A stretch of 64,000 nucleotides of DNA from Ignavibacteriales bacterium (GTDB lineage: Bacteria; Bacteroidota; Ignavibacteria; Ignavibacteriales; Ignavibacteriaceae), in NCBI GenBank assembly GCA_016700155.1, contig CP065001.1:2232001-2296000 (forward strand). Reading direction: 5' to 3'. Positions 17,727-26,146 of the stretch are shown here, piece after piece. The notes below the pieces were generated by a model. That model had not been told where the DNA came from. It did not search any database and saw only the letters and a program-made list of their open reading frames with translations. The position numbers and the translations under genes were made by a program. How positions within the stretch are numbered: position 1 is the stretch's first letter; each line of letters starts with the position of its first letter.

Positions 17727-18317
17727 TTATTTATTCAACCATTCTTCGATTTTAATTTTCAGGATTTCTTCAGCAAGGCTAGACTCATCATACATATTCT
17801 TTTCAGAACGCTGACGTAACGCCTCATAAAGTATAACTGCAGTTGCTACCGATACATTAAGACTTTGAACCATACCCATCATAGGTATTAAAAATAGTTC
17901 ATCAGCTTTTGATGCAGATTCTTCAGATACTCCTCTATGCTCGTTTCCTAGAACAATTGCTACTTTATCTGTAAGATCAAGTTCATATAAATTTTTTGCA
18001 GAAGGAGCAATTGCAGAAGCAAATATTTTGAACCCTTCTTTGCGGAGATTCGAATAACATTCATCAACAGTTGTAAACTTTTCTTTTTCAACCCACTTAA
18101 AAGCAGAAGCTGAGGACTTCTTCCCTATTCTTGGAAACGGTTCATTGTTATATATAAGTGAAACTTTTTCAACACCAACAGCGTCACAAGTCCTGAATAT
18201 GGCGCTAACGTTATGGGGATCGTGAATATTTTCCAAAACTACTTTTAGGGTTTGCTGGCGGGCTTTAACAACGGTTACAATTTTGTTAGTCCGTTTTTCT
18301 GTTTTGAATGACTTCAC
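17727..18317 (-). CDS. TrmH/SpoU family RNA 2'-O-methyltransferase
   Basis: A 196-residue SPOUT-class methyltransferase that uses SAM to methylate a ribose 2'-hydroxyl in tRNA or rRNA. The three SpoU motifs are present: motif 1 ENIHDPHNVSAIFRTCDAVG, motif 2 VAIVLGNEHRGVS (with the N-E-x-x-G pattern) and motif 3 LIPMMGMVQSLNVSVATAV. It resembles TrmH (tRNA Gm18) in size and in the IHDPHN motif, but the modified position is not proved by sequence alone. The start is GTG at 18317, overlapping the TGA of the HicB-like gene (GTGA), which indicates coupled translation. Confidence 0.9.
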   Translation of the reverse strand: MKSFKTEKRTNKIVTVVKARQQTLKVVLENIHDPHNVSAIFRTCDAVGVEKVSLIYNNEPFPRIGKKSSASAFKWVEKEKFTTVDECYSNLRKEGFKIFASAIAPSAKNLYELDLTDKVAIVLGNEHRGVSEESASKADELFLIPMMGMVQSLNVSVATAVILYEALRQRSEKNMYDESSLAEEILKIKIEEWLNK

Positions 18318-18547
18318 AGTATGTTCTTGTCGAAAACTATTTTGTAAACTGATTTGTTCTTATTAGTTCTGGCTTTATCGATCTTTAATTCCGATACAGA
18401 TTTCAGTTTAAGGTAGAAAACAGCAAGTTCAAGAATCTTATCAATCACTTCATCTTCTTTATGAGCCCAGCTTTCGCAGCCGTGTAGTGATGGTATTTCC
18501 GCAGTGTAACCATCATTTGTTTTTGTAATTATCAAATCAAGTATCAT
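18314..18547 (-). CDS. Small HicB-like protein without HicA partner
   Basis: A 77-residue protein. Residues 1-55 resemble the HicB antitoxin / DUF1902-type fold: a beta strand DLIITKTNDGYTAEIPSLHG, a Cys-Glu turn, then a helix (KEDEVIDKILELAVFYL). There is no DNA-binding C-terminus and no HicA toxin gene next to it, so it is probably not a working toxin-antitoxin pair. It sits 6 bases after deoC and overlaps the SpoU methyltransferase by 4 bases, so it is a real part of the operon and too tightly embedded to be spurious. Many Bacteroidota carry orphan HicB-fold proteins of unknown role. Function is not assigned. Confidence 0.65.
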   Translation of the reverse strand: MILDLIITKTNDGYTAEIPSLHGCESWAHKEDEVIDKILELAVFYLKLKSVSELKIDKARTNKNKSVYKIVFDKNIL

Positions 18548-18553
18548 CTGGTC

Positions 18554-19420
18554 TCAGTATGTTGCATCACTTTTTTCACCAAGTACAATCTTCACACTTG
18601 CGCTTGCACCAATTCTGTCGGCACCGCTTGCAATCATTGCTTCAGCATCTTCACGTGATCGTATTCCACCTGATGCTTTTACGCCGATATTTACTCCAAC
18701 AACATATTTCATTAAAGCAATGTCGCCAACGGTTGCGCCGCCTTTACTGAATCCTGTTGATGTTTTTACAAAATCGGCACCTGCTTTTTTACAGATTACA
18801 CATGCTTTTATTTTTTCTTCATCATTCAATAAAGCAGTTTCTAAAATTACTTTACAAATCGCATTCCCCGATTTGGCTGCAGTTACAACTGTATGAACAT
18901 CATTATAAACATATTCATAGTTACCATGTTTTAACTGCCCGACATTTATTACCATATCAAGTTCCTGGGCACCGTTCTTCAATGCCTGTTCTGCTTCAAA
19001 CTTTTTTGTTTCAGTTGTAGTCGAACCGAGAGGAAATCCAATTACAGTACAAACTTTAACCGAAGATCCTTTTAACAATGAATGACATAAAGCAACATAA
19101 CAAGGATTCACACACACTGATGCAAAGTTGAATTTTTTTGCTTCTTCACAAAGTGATTTTATTTCTGCCTCTGTTGCTTCCGGTTTTAATAAAGTGTGAT
19201 CGATCTTCGATGCTACTTCCGAATCGGTTACTTTGTGACCAATTCCAGGTCCGGCGCTGATTCTGGATGCACCTATATCAACAATATTTCTTACAGCTTT
19301 GGGTTGAGTAATAACATTCGTTTCCCAGCCTTTGCAGGACTCTTCCTTACAATAAAAATCTCTTAAAGTCCGTTCAAGAAATTCCTGGGAAACGTCAGTA
19401 TCTTTTAAAAAATTTTCCAT
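18554..19420 (-). CDS. deoC: Deoxyribose-phosphate aldolase
   Basis: Class I aldolase cleaving 2-deoxyribose 5-phosphate to glyceraldehyde 3-phosphate and acetaldehyde in deoxynucleoside catabolism. Catalytic motifs are [28 protein letters not shown], the Schiff-base lysine in FVKTSTGFS and the second lysine in [11 protein letters not shown]. About 65 residues precede the aldolase core, with Cys-rich [12 protein letters not shown]; this longer N-terminus occurs in some DeoC proteins. I chose ATG at 19420 (288 residues) because GGTGA lies 5 bases upstream; an in-frame ATG at 19432 would overlap the folD stop by 11 bases and is the alternative. It is in tight operon with folD upstream. Confidence 0.93.
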   Translation of the reverse strand: MENFLKDTDVSQEFLERTLRDFYCKEESCKGWETNVITQPKAVRNIVDIGASRISAGPGIGHKVTDSEVASKIDHTLLKPEATEAEIKSLCEEAKKFNFASVCVNPCYVALCHSLLKGSSVKVCTVIGFPLGSTTTETKKFEAEQALKNGAQELDMVINVGQLKHGNYEYVYNDVHTVVTAAKSGNAICKVILETALLNDEEKIKACVICKKAGADFVKTSTGFSKGGATVGDIALMKYVVGVNIGVKASGGIRSREDAEAMIASGADRIGASASVKIVLGEKSDATY

Positions 19421-19421
19421 T

Positions 19422-20300
19422 TTATTCACCATACATTAAATAGGCTTTGTAAGTGTTGCTTAACAGCATTGCAATTGTCATTGGTCCAACTCCACCGGGT
19501 ACAGGCGTAATCAATAATGCTTTTTGCGATACGTTCTGATAGTCAACGTCTCCGACTACTCTATAACCTTTTTTAGAGTTAGGATCATCAACACGATTAA
19601 TACCTACATCGATTACAACAACATTATCTTTTACCATATCTGCTTTTACAAATTCTGGACTGCCGATTGCAGCTATTAAAATATCAGCTTGTTTTGTAAA
19701 TGATGCAATATCTTTTGCCGCTGAATGACAAATTGTTACAACAGAGTTTGCACCATCTTTTTTCTGAAGCATCATATTTGCAATTGGTTTGCCAACAATA
19801 TTACTTCGACCAAGAACAACCACATGTTTACCTTTTGTTTCTACGTTATAACGTTTCAATAATTCCTGAATTCCCGCAGGTGTACAAGGAGCGAATGCAT
19901 CCTTGCCTATTACAAGATTACCAACACTTATAGGGTGAAATCCATCAACATCCTTTTTAGGAGAAATTGCTTCAATGATATTTTCTTCTTTTATATGCTT
20001 TGGAAGCGGAAGTTGAACAAGTATTCCATGAAAATCATTGTCATTGTTGTAATTGTCAATTATTGAAAGAAGTTCTTCCTCAGAAATATATTTGCTTAAC
20101 TTTTCTGTTTTATGTCTCATCCCTATTTCTTCGCAGGCTTTTGCTTTGCTGGAAACATAAATACTTGATGCCGGATCATCGCCAACAAGTATCGCTACAA
20201 GTCCGGGAATATTTTTACCGGAGTTATTAAGCTCACTAATTTTTTGCTTTAGCTCTTCTCTAATAGATGCCGCTGTTTTTTTTCCGTCTATGATTGTCAT
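19422..20300 (-). CDS. folD: Methylenetetrahydrofolate dehydrogenase / methenyltetrahydrofolate cyclohydrolase
   Basis: A 292-residue bifunctional FolD interconverting 5,10-methylene-, 5,10-methenyl- and 10-formyl-tetrahydrofolate in the cytoplasm. Active-site motifs: [18 protein letters not shown] (Tyr-x-x-x-Lys), [26 protein letters not shown], the nucleotide-binding [18 protein letters not shown], and [15 protein letters not shown]. Length is normal. It is the first gene of the folD-deoC-HicB-like-SpoU-aroA run. The palindromic transposase-associated repeats start directly upstream (20318), so its promoter must lie in or beyond that repeat region. Confidence 0.95.
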   Translation of the reverse strand: MTIIDGKKTAASIREELKQKISELNNSGKNIPGLVAILVGDDPASSIYVSSKAKACEEIGMRHKTEKLSKYISEEELLSIIDNYNNDNDFHGILVQLPLPKHIKEENIIEAISPKKDVDGFHPISVGNLVIGKDAFAPCTPAGIQELLKRYNVETKGKHVVVLGRSNIVGKPIANMMLQKKDGANSVVTICHSAAKDIASFTKQADILIAAIGSPEFVKADMVKDNVVVIDVGINRVDDPNSKKGYRVVGDVDYQNVSQKALLITPVPGGVGPMTIAMLLSNTYKAYLMYGE

Positions 20301-20317
20301 GATAGATATTTCATATC

Positions 20318-20330
20318 GTCCCTACGGGAC
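20318..20330. repeat. REP-like palindrome, outer left copy
   Basis: GTCCC-TAC-GGGAC, a 5-base-pair stem with a 3-base loop, 18 bases upstream of the folD start. Its reverse complement with flanks (AGTCCCGTAGGGACGA) is identical over 16 bases to the outer right copy. Confidence 0.8.
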
Positions 20331-20355
20331 TTTATTATTTTAATGATTAATTAGC

Positions 20356-20380
20356 TAACAATATTTTGTCCCTACGGGAC
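20356..20380. repeat. REP-like palindrome, inner left copy
   Basis: Same GTCCC-TAC-GGGAC hairpin (20368-20380) with an AT-rich flank TAACAATATTTT (20356-20367). The 24 bases 20356-20379 match the inner right copy in inverted orientation with one mismatch. Confidence 0.8.
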
Positions 20381-20411
20381 TTTAATTTCGCATCCAACAA
20401 ATTTCTGGTAT

Positions 20412-20873
20412 TTACGTAGGTTCTTTTAGCATATACTTTTCATCATATTCAACTTTAAAAGATTTCAAGAAAGCCAGGTATTCTTCTGTGAAAGATTGTT
20501 TTAAATGATGTTGTTCCTGATTTTTAATATAGTTAATAACTTTAGATAAATGTGAATAGCTGTAGGAGAAAGCTCCATATCCTTGCTGCCACGCAAATTT
20601 TGCATTCGTAAGTTTATTCTCATTAATCCACTTAGATGAACTGCCTTTTATATCCTGCAATAAATCAGATAAAGACTGATGTGGTTTTAAACCGAGGAGT
20701 AAATGAATATGATCAGCAACCCCGTTTATAATAATCAGTTTATGCTTCTGTGCCTGAACTATGCCCGCAATATATTTGTATAAATCTTCTTTCCAGGATT
20801 TACCTATCAATGCACTGCGATACTGCACCGCAAATATCAATTGAATGTGAATTTGTGTGTATGTGTTAGCCAC
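20412..20873 (-). CDS. IS200-like Y1 transposase (RAYT-type)
   Basis: A 153-residue HUH/Y1 transposase of the IS200/IS605 TnpA fold, which cuts and joins single-stranded DNA at hairpin-marked sites. It has the HUH motif in GVADHIHLLLGL (His55 and His57), the helix with catalytic Tyr115 in KVINYIKNQEQHH, and the family N-terminus MANTYTQIHIQLIFAVQYR. All catalytic residues are intact and length is normal, so the protein may be active. The start is GTG at 20873 with no clear ribosome binding site, as expected for a poorly translated transposase. It lies between four palindromic repeats with no TnpB/IscB-like companion. This arrangement suggests a domesticated REP-associated transposase, though a plain IS200 copy is the alternative. 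Confidence 0.88.
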   Translation of the reverse strand: MANTYTQIHIQLIFAVQYRSALIGKSWKEDLYKYIAGIVQAQKHKLIIINGVADHIHLLLGLKPHQSLSDLLQDIKGSSSKWINENKLTNAKFAWQQGYGAFSYSYSHLSKVINYIKNQEQHHLKQSFTEEYLAFLKSFKVEYDEKYMLKEPT

Positions 20874-20915
20874 AGAAAAATATTTTGTTTATTGAATTAT
20901 TATTTTTTTTATCCT

Positions 20916-20941
20916 TATCCCGTAGGGATAAAATATTGTTA
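20916..20941. repeat. REP-like palindrome, inner right copy
   Basis: TATCCC-GTA-GGGATA (20916-20930) followed by AAATATTGTTA. Relative to the inner left copy the stem ends in an A-T instead of G-C pair, changed on both arms, so base pairing is kept; this compensatory change suggests that the hairpin itself is under selection. Confidence 0.78.
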
Positions 20942-20965
20942 TCAAAGCAAATCGCTCTAAGTAGA

Positions 20966-20978
20966 GTCCCGTAGGGAC
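20966..20978. repeat. REP-like palindrome, outer right copy
   Basis: GTCCC-GTA-GGGAC, preceded by A and followed by GA, matching the outer left copy in inverted orientation. It lies 37 bases downstream of the stop of the methyltransferase gene, so it may also fold in that mRNA. Confidence 0.78.
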
Positions 20979-21014
20979 GAAACATTAGCCAAAATTTTCC
21001 GATATACATTGATT

Positions 21015-21986
21015 CTACTTGCCAATTGAATTTAAATACTTCTTTAATTTATTGTCTTTACTTATTTCCAGTTCAAATGGATTACCATTCTGCCAGCCGG
21101 TTTTTCCTGTTTTTCTGAAATGCTCTAATCTTCTTATTACAATCTCACAAAAAACCGGATCAGCATCAATCGTATAACATTTTCTTCCGGTTTGTTCACA
21201 TGCTAATAATGTAGTTCCGGAATGAGCAAATAAATCTACAACTATATCATTTTCTTTACTGCTCGCTTCAATTATTCTTGCTATGGACTTGAGAGGTTTT
21301 TGCGCATAACATCCGTTTACATTTTCTTCCATCCTGTAAAACACCTGTTGCACATCAACCCAAACATTCCCAGCGCGAATATTTTCCGACTTACTTCTCT
21401 CAAAATTTTCAGTACTCTTTCCGTTGATTGTTTTATAATAACCCCGTAAAACTTTTGGGATATCGGTGTACTCTGCATTAACATTGAAAACCGGATTTCC
21501 TTTGGTATAATAAAGTAATTCCTGTCTTATCGCCATCCAGTTTTTTTGTGTTCCATAGCCGCGCTGGTTCCTCATCGTAATGAAACTTTTTGATTTGAAG
21601 GATGATTTACTCATCATCATCATAAATTCGGGGAGAGGCTGAAAATGATTATTCTGATCAGCGCCAAGCCAGATGTATAAAGAACAATTTTCATCAAGGA
21701 TTTTTTCTGTGTTTTCAATCCACAACTTACTCCACTTAATGAATTCATCAACATTCCTTTCCTGGAACGCAACAAAATTATATGGCGGATCCTGTATTGC
21801 TAATGTTGCTTTCTTTGATTTCAGAAATGATCTGATTGCCGGAGTATCTTCAGCATTAAAACATCCGACTTTGTGTTTCTTTGAAGTGTCGATCCATGTA
21901 TCACCTTTTAAAAGACGGCAATACGGTAGTAATAATTTGTGCAGTTCTGAATGTAAGTCAATCCTTGGAAGAGGAAAGTTCTGCAT
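21015..21986 (-). CDS. Orphan beta-class DNA methyltransferase (N4/N6-type)
   Basis: A 323-residue SAM-dependent DNA methyltransferase of the N6_N4_Mtase family. Catalytic motif IV is DPPYN (66-70) and precedes the SAM-binding motif I DLFAHSGTT (251-259), followed by ACEQTGRKCYTID; this order defines the beta class. The target-recognition region lies between (about 90-235). DPPY is compatible with adenine-N6 or cytosine-N4 methylation. The usual FxGxGT is FAHSGT here, a tolerated variant. No restriction endonuclease is next to it, so it may act in gene regulation or be a remnant. It starts 5 bases after the YmdB-like gene ends, without its own ribosome binding site, and is followed by the REP palindromes. 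Confidence 0.88.
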   Translation of the reverse strand: MQNFPLPRIDLHSELHKLLLPYCRLLKGDTWIDTSKKHKVGCFNAEDTPAIRSFLKSKKATLAIQDPPYNFVAFQERNVDEFIKWSKLWIENTEKILDENCSLYIWLGADQNNHFQPLPEFMMMMSKSSFKSKSFITMRNQRGYGTQKNWMAIRQELLYYTKGNPVFNVNAEYTDIPKVLRGYYKTINGKSTENFERSKSENIRAGNVWVDVQQVFYRMEENVNGCYAQKPLKSIARIIEASSKENDIVVDLFAHSGTTLLACEQTGRKCYTIDADPVFCEIVIRRLEHFRKTGKTGWQNGNPFELEISKDNKLKKYLNSIGK

Positions 21987-21991
21987 GATTG

Positions 21992-22795
21992 CTAATCAAT
22001 TTTTTTATTGAATTCAGGAAATAAAATTCTTTCTATCTCAATTGTTTTTCCTGAGTCTGAATCAATCTTCAAAAATAATCCGCACAGGTGAACATCATTC
22101 TCGGCGGTTTCATACTTCTGTGGTGTTTGATAAATGAATCGATTAATTGCAGCTTGAGTTTTCATACCAATCACTGATTCATAAGGACCGGACATTCCTA
22201 CATCAGTTATATAACCAGTACCGTTTTGTAAAATTCTTTCATCAGCAGTTTGAACATGCGTATGAGTACCTATTACTGCACTTACTTTTCCATCAAGATA
22301 ATTTGCCATTGCAATTTTCTCGGCTGTTGCTTCTGCATGAAAATCAAGTACAACTACATTTGTTTCCTGTTTTATTTTTTGAAGTACCCAATCTGCTGTA
22401 CGGAAAGGACAATCAATCGTTGCCATAAAAGTTCTTCCCTGTAAATTAAGTACAGCAACTTTTCCTTTTTTTGATTCAACGATTGTATAACCATTACCAT
22501 AGGTACCTTTGGGATAATTCAGCGGTCGAAGTACTCTTGATTCAGTTTTTAAATAATCCTGTGATTGATGTTTGTCCCAGGTGTGATTACCACCGGTGAT
22601 AACATGTACACCAAGATCGAAGAGTATTTGCCCTTCTTTGCTGGTACATCCCTTTCCATCGGAAGCGTTTTCACCGTTTGCGATTACAAAATCAGCTTTG
22701 TATTTCTGAATGAGTCCTGGAAGCCATGTCTGGACTAAATTTAATCCGGGTTTTCCAATTATATCCCCGACAAATAGTAGATTGATTGAAGCCAT
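21992..22795 (-). CDS. YmdB-type metallophosphoesterase (TIGR00282 family)
   Basis: A 267-residue calcineurin-like phosphoesterase of the YmdB/TIGR00282 family. B. subtilis YmdB is a cyclic-nucleotide phosphodiesterase that influences biofilm and motility decisions. The metal-site motifs are LLFVGDIIGKPG, VIANGENASDGKG, VITGGNHTWDKH, VLDFHAEATAEK and VIGTHTHVQTADE. The open frame begins at 22819, but ATG at 22795 is chosen: AGGGAGA lies just before it, and the family starts with the short MxxLFVGDI strand. It is first of a two-gene unit with the DNA methyltransferase (5-base gap). Substrate assignment is by family only. Confidence 0.92.
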   Translation of the reverse strand: MASINLLFVGDIIGKPGLNLVQTWLPGLIQKYKADFVIANGENASDGKGCTSKEGQILFDLGVHVITGGNHTWDKHQSQDYLKTESRVLRPLNYPKGTYGNGYTIVESKKGKVAVLNLQGRTFMATIDCPFRTADWVLQKIKQETNVVVLDFHAEATAEKIAMANYLDGKVSAVIGTHTHVQTADERILQNGTGYITDVGMSGPYESVIGMKTQAAINRFIYQTPQKYETAENDVHLCGLFLKIDSDSGKTIEIERILFPEFNKKID

Positions 22796-22907
22796 ATTCT
22801 CCCTAATTTCAGGGGGCAATATATCTAATTAAGCAGTAAAATGAAAAGTAAGTGTTTAATAATCAAATTGGTTTTGAAACTGTACTGTAAGAATTATAAT
22901 TTTAGAT

Positions 22908-24650
22908 ATGAATCGAAAAAAAATAACTGATCTTCCTGTTGAAGAAGCTGAGTTTGCTGTTGTTGACGTTGAAACAACAGGGCTCAATGCACGTTACAAT
23001 AACATAATTGAAATAGGAATTGTAAAAGTTTCGAATCAGAAGATCACCGGAAAATATCAGTCACTAATTAATCCTGCTAAAAACATTCCTTACTTCATCA
23101 CACAGATGACAGGTATTTCAGATGATGATGTTTATAACGCACCGATGTTTGATGAAGTTGCTGAAGAGATAAAAGAATTTATCGGTGCTTCAATTTTAAC
23201 AGCGCATAATTTTTCTTTCGACTATTCATTTCTTAAAAGAGAATTTGAAAATGCTGGCGTTGAACCACTATCAAACCCGCAACTATGTACATTAAAGATT
23301 GCCCGGCGAATGTACCCGATGTTAAGAAGTAAATCACTCGGTTCAGTTTGCAGTCATCTGAATGTTAAAAATAAAAATGCTCACCGCGCACTTGATGACG
23401 CTGAAGTGACAGCAAAGATACTGATCAAGATGATTAAAGAGCTTAAGAAGAGCGAAGAAGTACTAAATGTTCCTGAATTAATTAATTATCAATATGTAAT
23501 CTCGGCGTCAGCGCCAAAATTAAAAATCAAAAAAGAATTAGGTGATGACATTGTATCACTGCCTGATGCGCCAGGTATCTATTCCTTTCTGAATAATAAA
23601 AACGAAATTATATATATCGGGAAAGCAAAATCACTCAGAGCGAGATTAAAATCCTACTTCTCACCTACCGCTCCGAGAAAAACAAAAAAAATTCTTAAAC
23701 AGGCAACAAGATTAAAAATTGAAATTACCAACTCCGAGTTAACCGCTCTTTTAACAGAAGCAGAAGCAATAAAGATCGTTAATCCGAAGCACAACACAAT
23801 GTTGAAGAAATACGGCAACAAGTATTTTATAAGGATCAACACATCTCATCCTTTCCCTTCAGTTGAATTGATAAATAGTTTTGACTTTGACGGCAATGAC
23901 TACTTCGGATTATTCACAACCAGAAAACAAGCTGTACAGGTAATGGAAATGCTTGATAAAACTTTTTCATTACGTGAGTGTGATGAAAAAGAATTTAACC
24001 GAGGCAAAGCATGTTTTCTTTCTGAAATAGAAAGATGTACAGCGCCATGCATCAATAAAAATAAAAACATATATGAAGATGAACTTGAAAAAGTTTATGA
24101 GTTCCTTTATGGTAAAAACCAGTTTGCTTTGAACAGGCTATTAAACAGAATGAAAGAATATTCCGACTCGCAGAAGTATGATAAAGCGGCTGTTATAAAA
24201 TCACTTATTGATCTGATCCTAGCGCAGACTCACAAATCCTCCCTGCTTGCAGAGCCTGTTAACAGCGCTAACGTATTATTTGAAATTACCGAGAACAGGA
24301 ATAAAGATTATCTCCTTTTGTTGTCAGGCAAAATTTTTATAAAAAAGTATCTGCTTGATAGCCGGCATAACTTCGACACAGCCATCGATGATTACTTTGA
24401 AGGGACAATACAGCAGAACATTATGCCCTCGGAAGAAGATCTCGAAAAGATGAAAATCACACTTAACTGGCTGGTTAAAAACAGGAATAAAGTCCGTGCT
24501 TTTTATTTAAAAGAATATACATCGAAGGAAGAACTTTATTCAGTAATGAGCAGAAATAATTTCAGGCAGGATTTTGTTTCTGAGTCTGTCTTTGATATAA
24601 AGAATTTTTTGCGTGAAGAAATCCCTGACTCAATTCTGCACGAAGATTAA
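22908..24650 (+). CDS. DnaQ-like exonuclease fused to UvrC-like GIY-YIG nuclease
   Basis: A 580-residue two-nuclease fusion. Residues 1-180 are a DEDDh 3'-5' exonuclease: Asp20-Val-Glu22 in VVDVETTG, Asp105 in AHNFSFDYSFL, and His159/Asp164 in AHRALDDAEVT. Residues about 218-300 are a UvrC-type GIY-YIG domain (APGIYSF at 221-227, YIGKAKSLRARLKSYF from 236, and a conserved Glu in LTEAEAIKI). A cysteine-containing stretch with UVR-like helices follows (EIERCTAPCI, then SQKYDKAAVIKSLI). The C-terminal RNase-H and HhH parts of UvrC are absent, as in Cho. Fused proteins of this kind are known in Bacteroidota and Actinobacteria and are assumed to act in DNA repair. The gene is monocistronic. Confidence 0.92.
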   Translation: MNRKKITDLPVEEAEFAVVDVETTGLNARYNNIIEIGIVKVSNQKITGKYQSLINPAKNIPYFITQMTGISDDDVYNAPMFDEVAEEIKEFIGASILTAHNFSFDYSFLKREFENAGVEPLSNPQLCTLKIARRMYPMLRSKSLGSVCSHLNVKNKNAHRALDDAEVTAKILIKMIKELKKSEEVLNVPELINYQYVISASAPKLKIKKELGDDIVSLPDAPGIYSFLNNKNEIIYIGKAKSLRARLKSYFSPTAPRKTKKILKQATRLKIEITNSELTALLTEAEAIKIVNPKHNTMLKKYGNKYFIRINTSHPFPSVELINSFDFDGNDYFGLFTTRKQAVQVMEMLDKTFSLRECDEKEFNRGKACFLSEIERCTAPCINKNKNIYEDELEKVYEFLYGKNQFALNRLLNRMKEYSDSQKYDKAAVIKSLIDLILAQTHKSSLLAEPVNSANVLFEITENRNKDYLLLLSGKIFIKKYLLDSRHNFDTAIDDYFEGTIQQNIMPSEEDLEKMKITLNWLVKNRNKVRAFYLKEYTSKEELYSVMSRNNFRQDFVSESVFDIKNFLREEIPDSILHED

Positions 24651-24713
24651 AATCATCTCTCTATCAGTTTTGCACATTAAATTCATTCTTAATAAAAAAT
24701 TAATATTTTGATG

Positions 24714-26063
24714 TTACTCCTGAATATTCACCTGGATTATATGTTTACTTTTAATTTGAAATCTTAAAGTTAACATTAACGCTGATGCAGAAAGACCGAT
24801 CAATAAACCAACCCAGATTCCTATTACACCAAACTCCATTGTAAAACCTAACAGATATCCGACAGGCAAAGCAACGATCCAATAAGCTATAAATGTAATT
24901 ACGGTTGGACCTTTTACATCAGTCAATCCGCGCAGTATTCCAATTCCAACCGCCTGAACGCCATCTGACAGTTGGAACAGCGCCGCGATTAATAGAATAG
25001 ATGATGCAAGTGAAATAACCACCGGATCATTTATATAAAGTTTTGGGAGTTCATCTTTGAGGATGATAAAAATTAATCCGCATAAAAACATGAATGATGC
25101 AGAAAGTAGAATTGCTGAAAAACCTGCTCGTCTTGTTTCATGAATATCCTCTCTGCCGACTTCATTACCAACTCTTATACTCCCTGCTGCGGATATCCCG
25201 AGCGCTCCCATAAATGAAATTGATGCAAGGTTGATGGCTATTTGATGTGCAGCCAGTTCTTTAGCGCCCAGCCATCCAACCATAATAACTGCAAATGAAA
25301 ATGCACCTACTTCAAAGAAATACTGGAATCCGCTTGGCAATCCTAATGATAATATCTTTTTTATAACTGAAATGTTAGCTGGTTTGAATTTTAATGAAAG
25401 ATCGTAGTTAGAAAACTTTGATAATTTTCTAACGTACATGATGAGCATCGCTGCCATAAAAAGCCGTGATATAAAAGTAGCCCATCCCGCACCATCCAAT
25501 CCCAATTTAGGGAAACCTAAATTCCCATAGATGAGCAGCCAATTTGAAATGATATTACTTACATTCGCCGCGATTGTAATAACCATCGCAGGGCGCATCA
25601 TTGAAAAGCCTTCGATGAACTGTTTATATGTTTGAAATAACATTGCCGGTATAAAGGATAAGCCAATTATCTTCGCATAAGATGATGCATAATCGATTAC
25701 ATTAACAGGTTGATTAAGGAATTTCAGAAAATCAGAACTGATAAAAACTATGAGGCATAGTATTAAGGAAAGCATCATATTAATTATTAGTGACTGACGA
25801 AATAAAGTGCCGCACTCCTCTTCCCGTTTAGCACCTACAGAAATTGCGACTAATGGTGTAACTGCTATCGATACTCCGAGCCCAATGATGAAAATCAGGA
25901 TTGCAAGACTGTTTGCAACTGACGAACCTGCGAGAGGTACGGCTCCAAGCCCGCCAACCATCATACTGTCAACAACCTGCATCATAATAAATCCTAATTG
26001 CCCAATGACAACAGGATATGCAAGTTCGAATGTATGGAATAAATGAGATTTAATTGTTTGCAT
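24714..26063 (-). CDS. MATE family efflux transporter
   Basis: A 449-residue transporter of the multidrug and toxic compound extrusion family, with 12 predicted helices arranged as two six-helix halves. N-terminal half: AYPVVIGQLGFIMMQVVDSMMVGGLG and VAPLVAISVGAKREEE-like loops. C-terminal half: ALGISAAGSIRVGNEVGREDIHETRR and QLSDGVQAVGIGILRGLTDVKG, both diagnostic of NorM-type MATE proteins (the sequences are interrupted here only for brevity). It exports cationic drugs or metabolites using sodium or proton gradients. It lies alone, converging with the exonuclease gene. The substrate is unknown. No resistance regulator is adjacent. Confidence 0.93.
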   Translation of the reverse strand: MQTIKSHLFHTFELAYPVVIGQLGFIMMQVVDSMMVGGLGAVPLAGSSVANSLAILIFIIGLGVSIAVTPLVAISVGAKREEECGTLFRQSLIINMMLSLILCLIVFISSDFLKFLNQPVNVIDYASSYAKIIGLSFIPAMLFQTYKQFIEGFSMMRPAMVITIAANVSNIISNWLLIYGNLGFPKLGLDGAGWATFISRLFMAAMLIMYVRKLSKFSNYDLSLKFKPANISVIKKILSLGLPSGFQYFFEVGAFSFAVIMVGWLGAKELAAHQIAINLASISFMGALGISAAGSIRVGNEVGREDIHETRRAGFSAILLSASFMFLCGLIFIILKDELPKLYINDPVVISLASSILLIAALFQLSDGVQAVGIGILRGLTDVKGPTVITFIAYWIVALPVGYLLGFTMEFGVIGIWVGLLIGLSASALMLTLRFQIKSKHIIQVNIQE

Positions 26064-26146
26064 TATGCTGACAAATATAAAGAACTATATTAAACATTTG
26101 AGATAGGTAAAATGGACTAATTTAATTTCTGCCCAAAGTTGTGAGG

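Larger units (their letters stand above)
20318..20978 (-). mobile_element. IS200-like / REP-associated transposase unit bounded by palindromes
   Basis: A single-gene element: an IS200-type transposase between two pairs of short palindromes (20318-20330 and 20368-20380 left; 20916-20930 and 20966-20978 right). The right copies are in inverted orientation relative to the left. The inner copies form a 24-base inverted repeat (20356-20379 and 20918-20941) with one mismatch. The outer copies share 16 identical bases. This fits a RAYT (REP-associated tyrosine transposase) with its cognate REP sequences. Classical IS200 ends are subterminal hairpins without such paired symmetry. Exact outer limits are not known. 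Confidence 0.7.

Noticed and set aside
20318..20978. CRISPR array
   Set aside because: Only four short palindromes with irregular spacing, in two orientations around a transposase; no spacers of regular size and no cas genes.
21015..21986. Complete restriction-modification system
   Set aside because: Neighbouring genes are a phosphodiesterase and a transposase; no endonuclease gene is present on either side.
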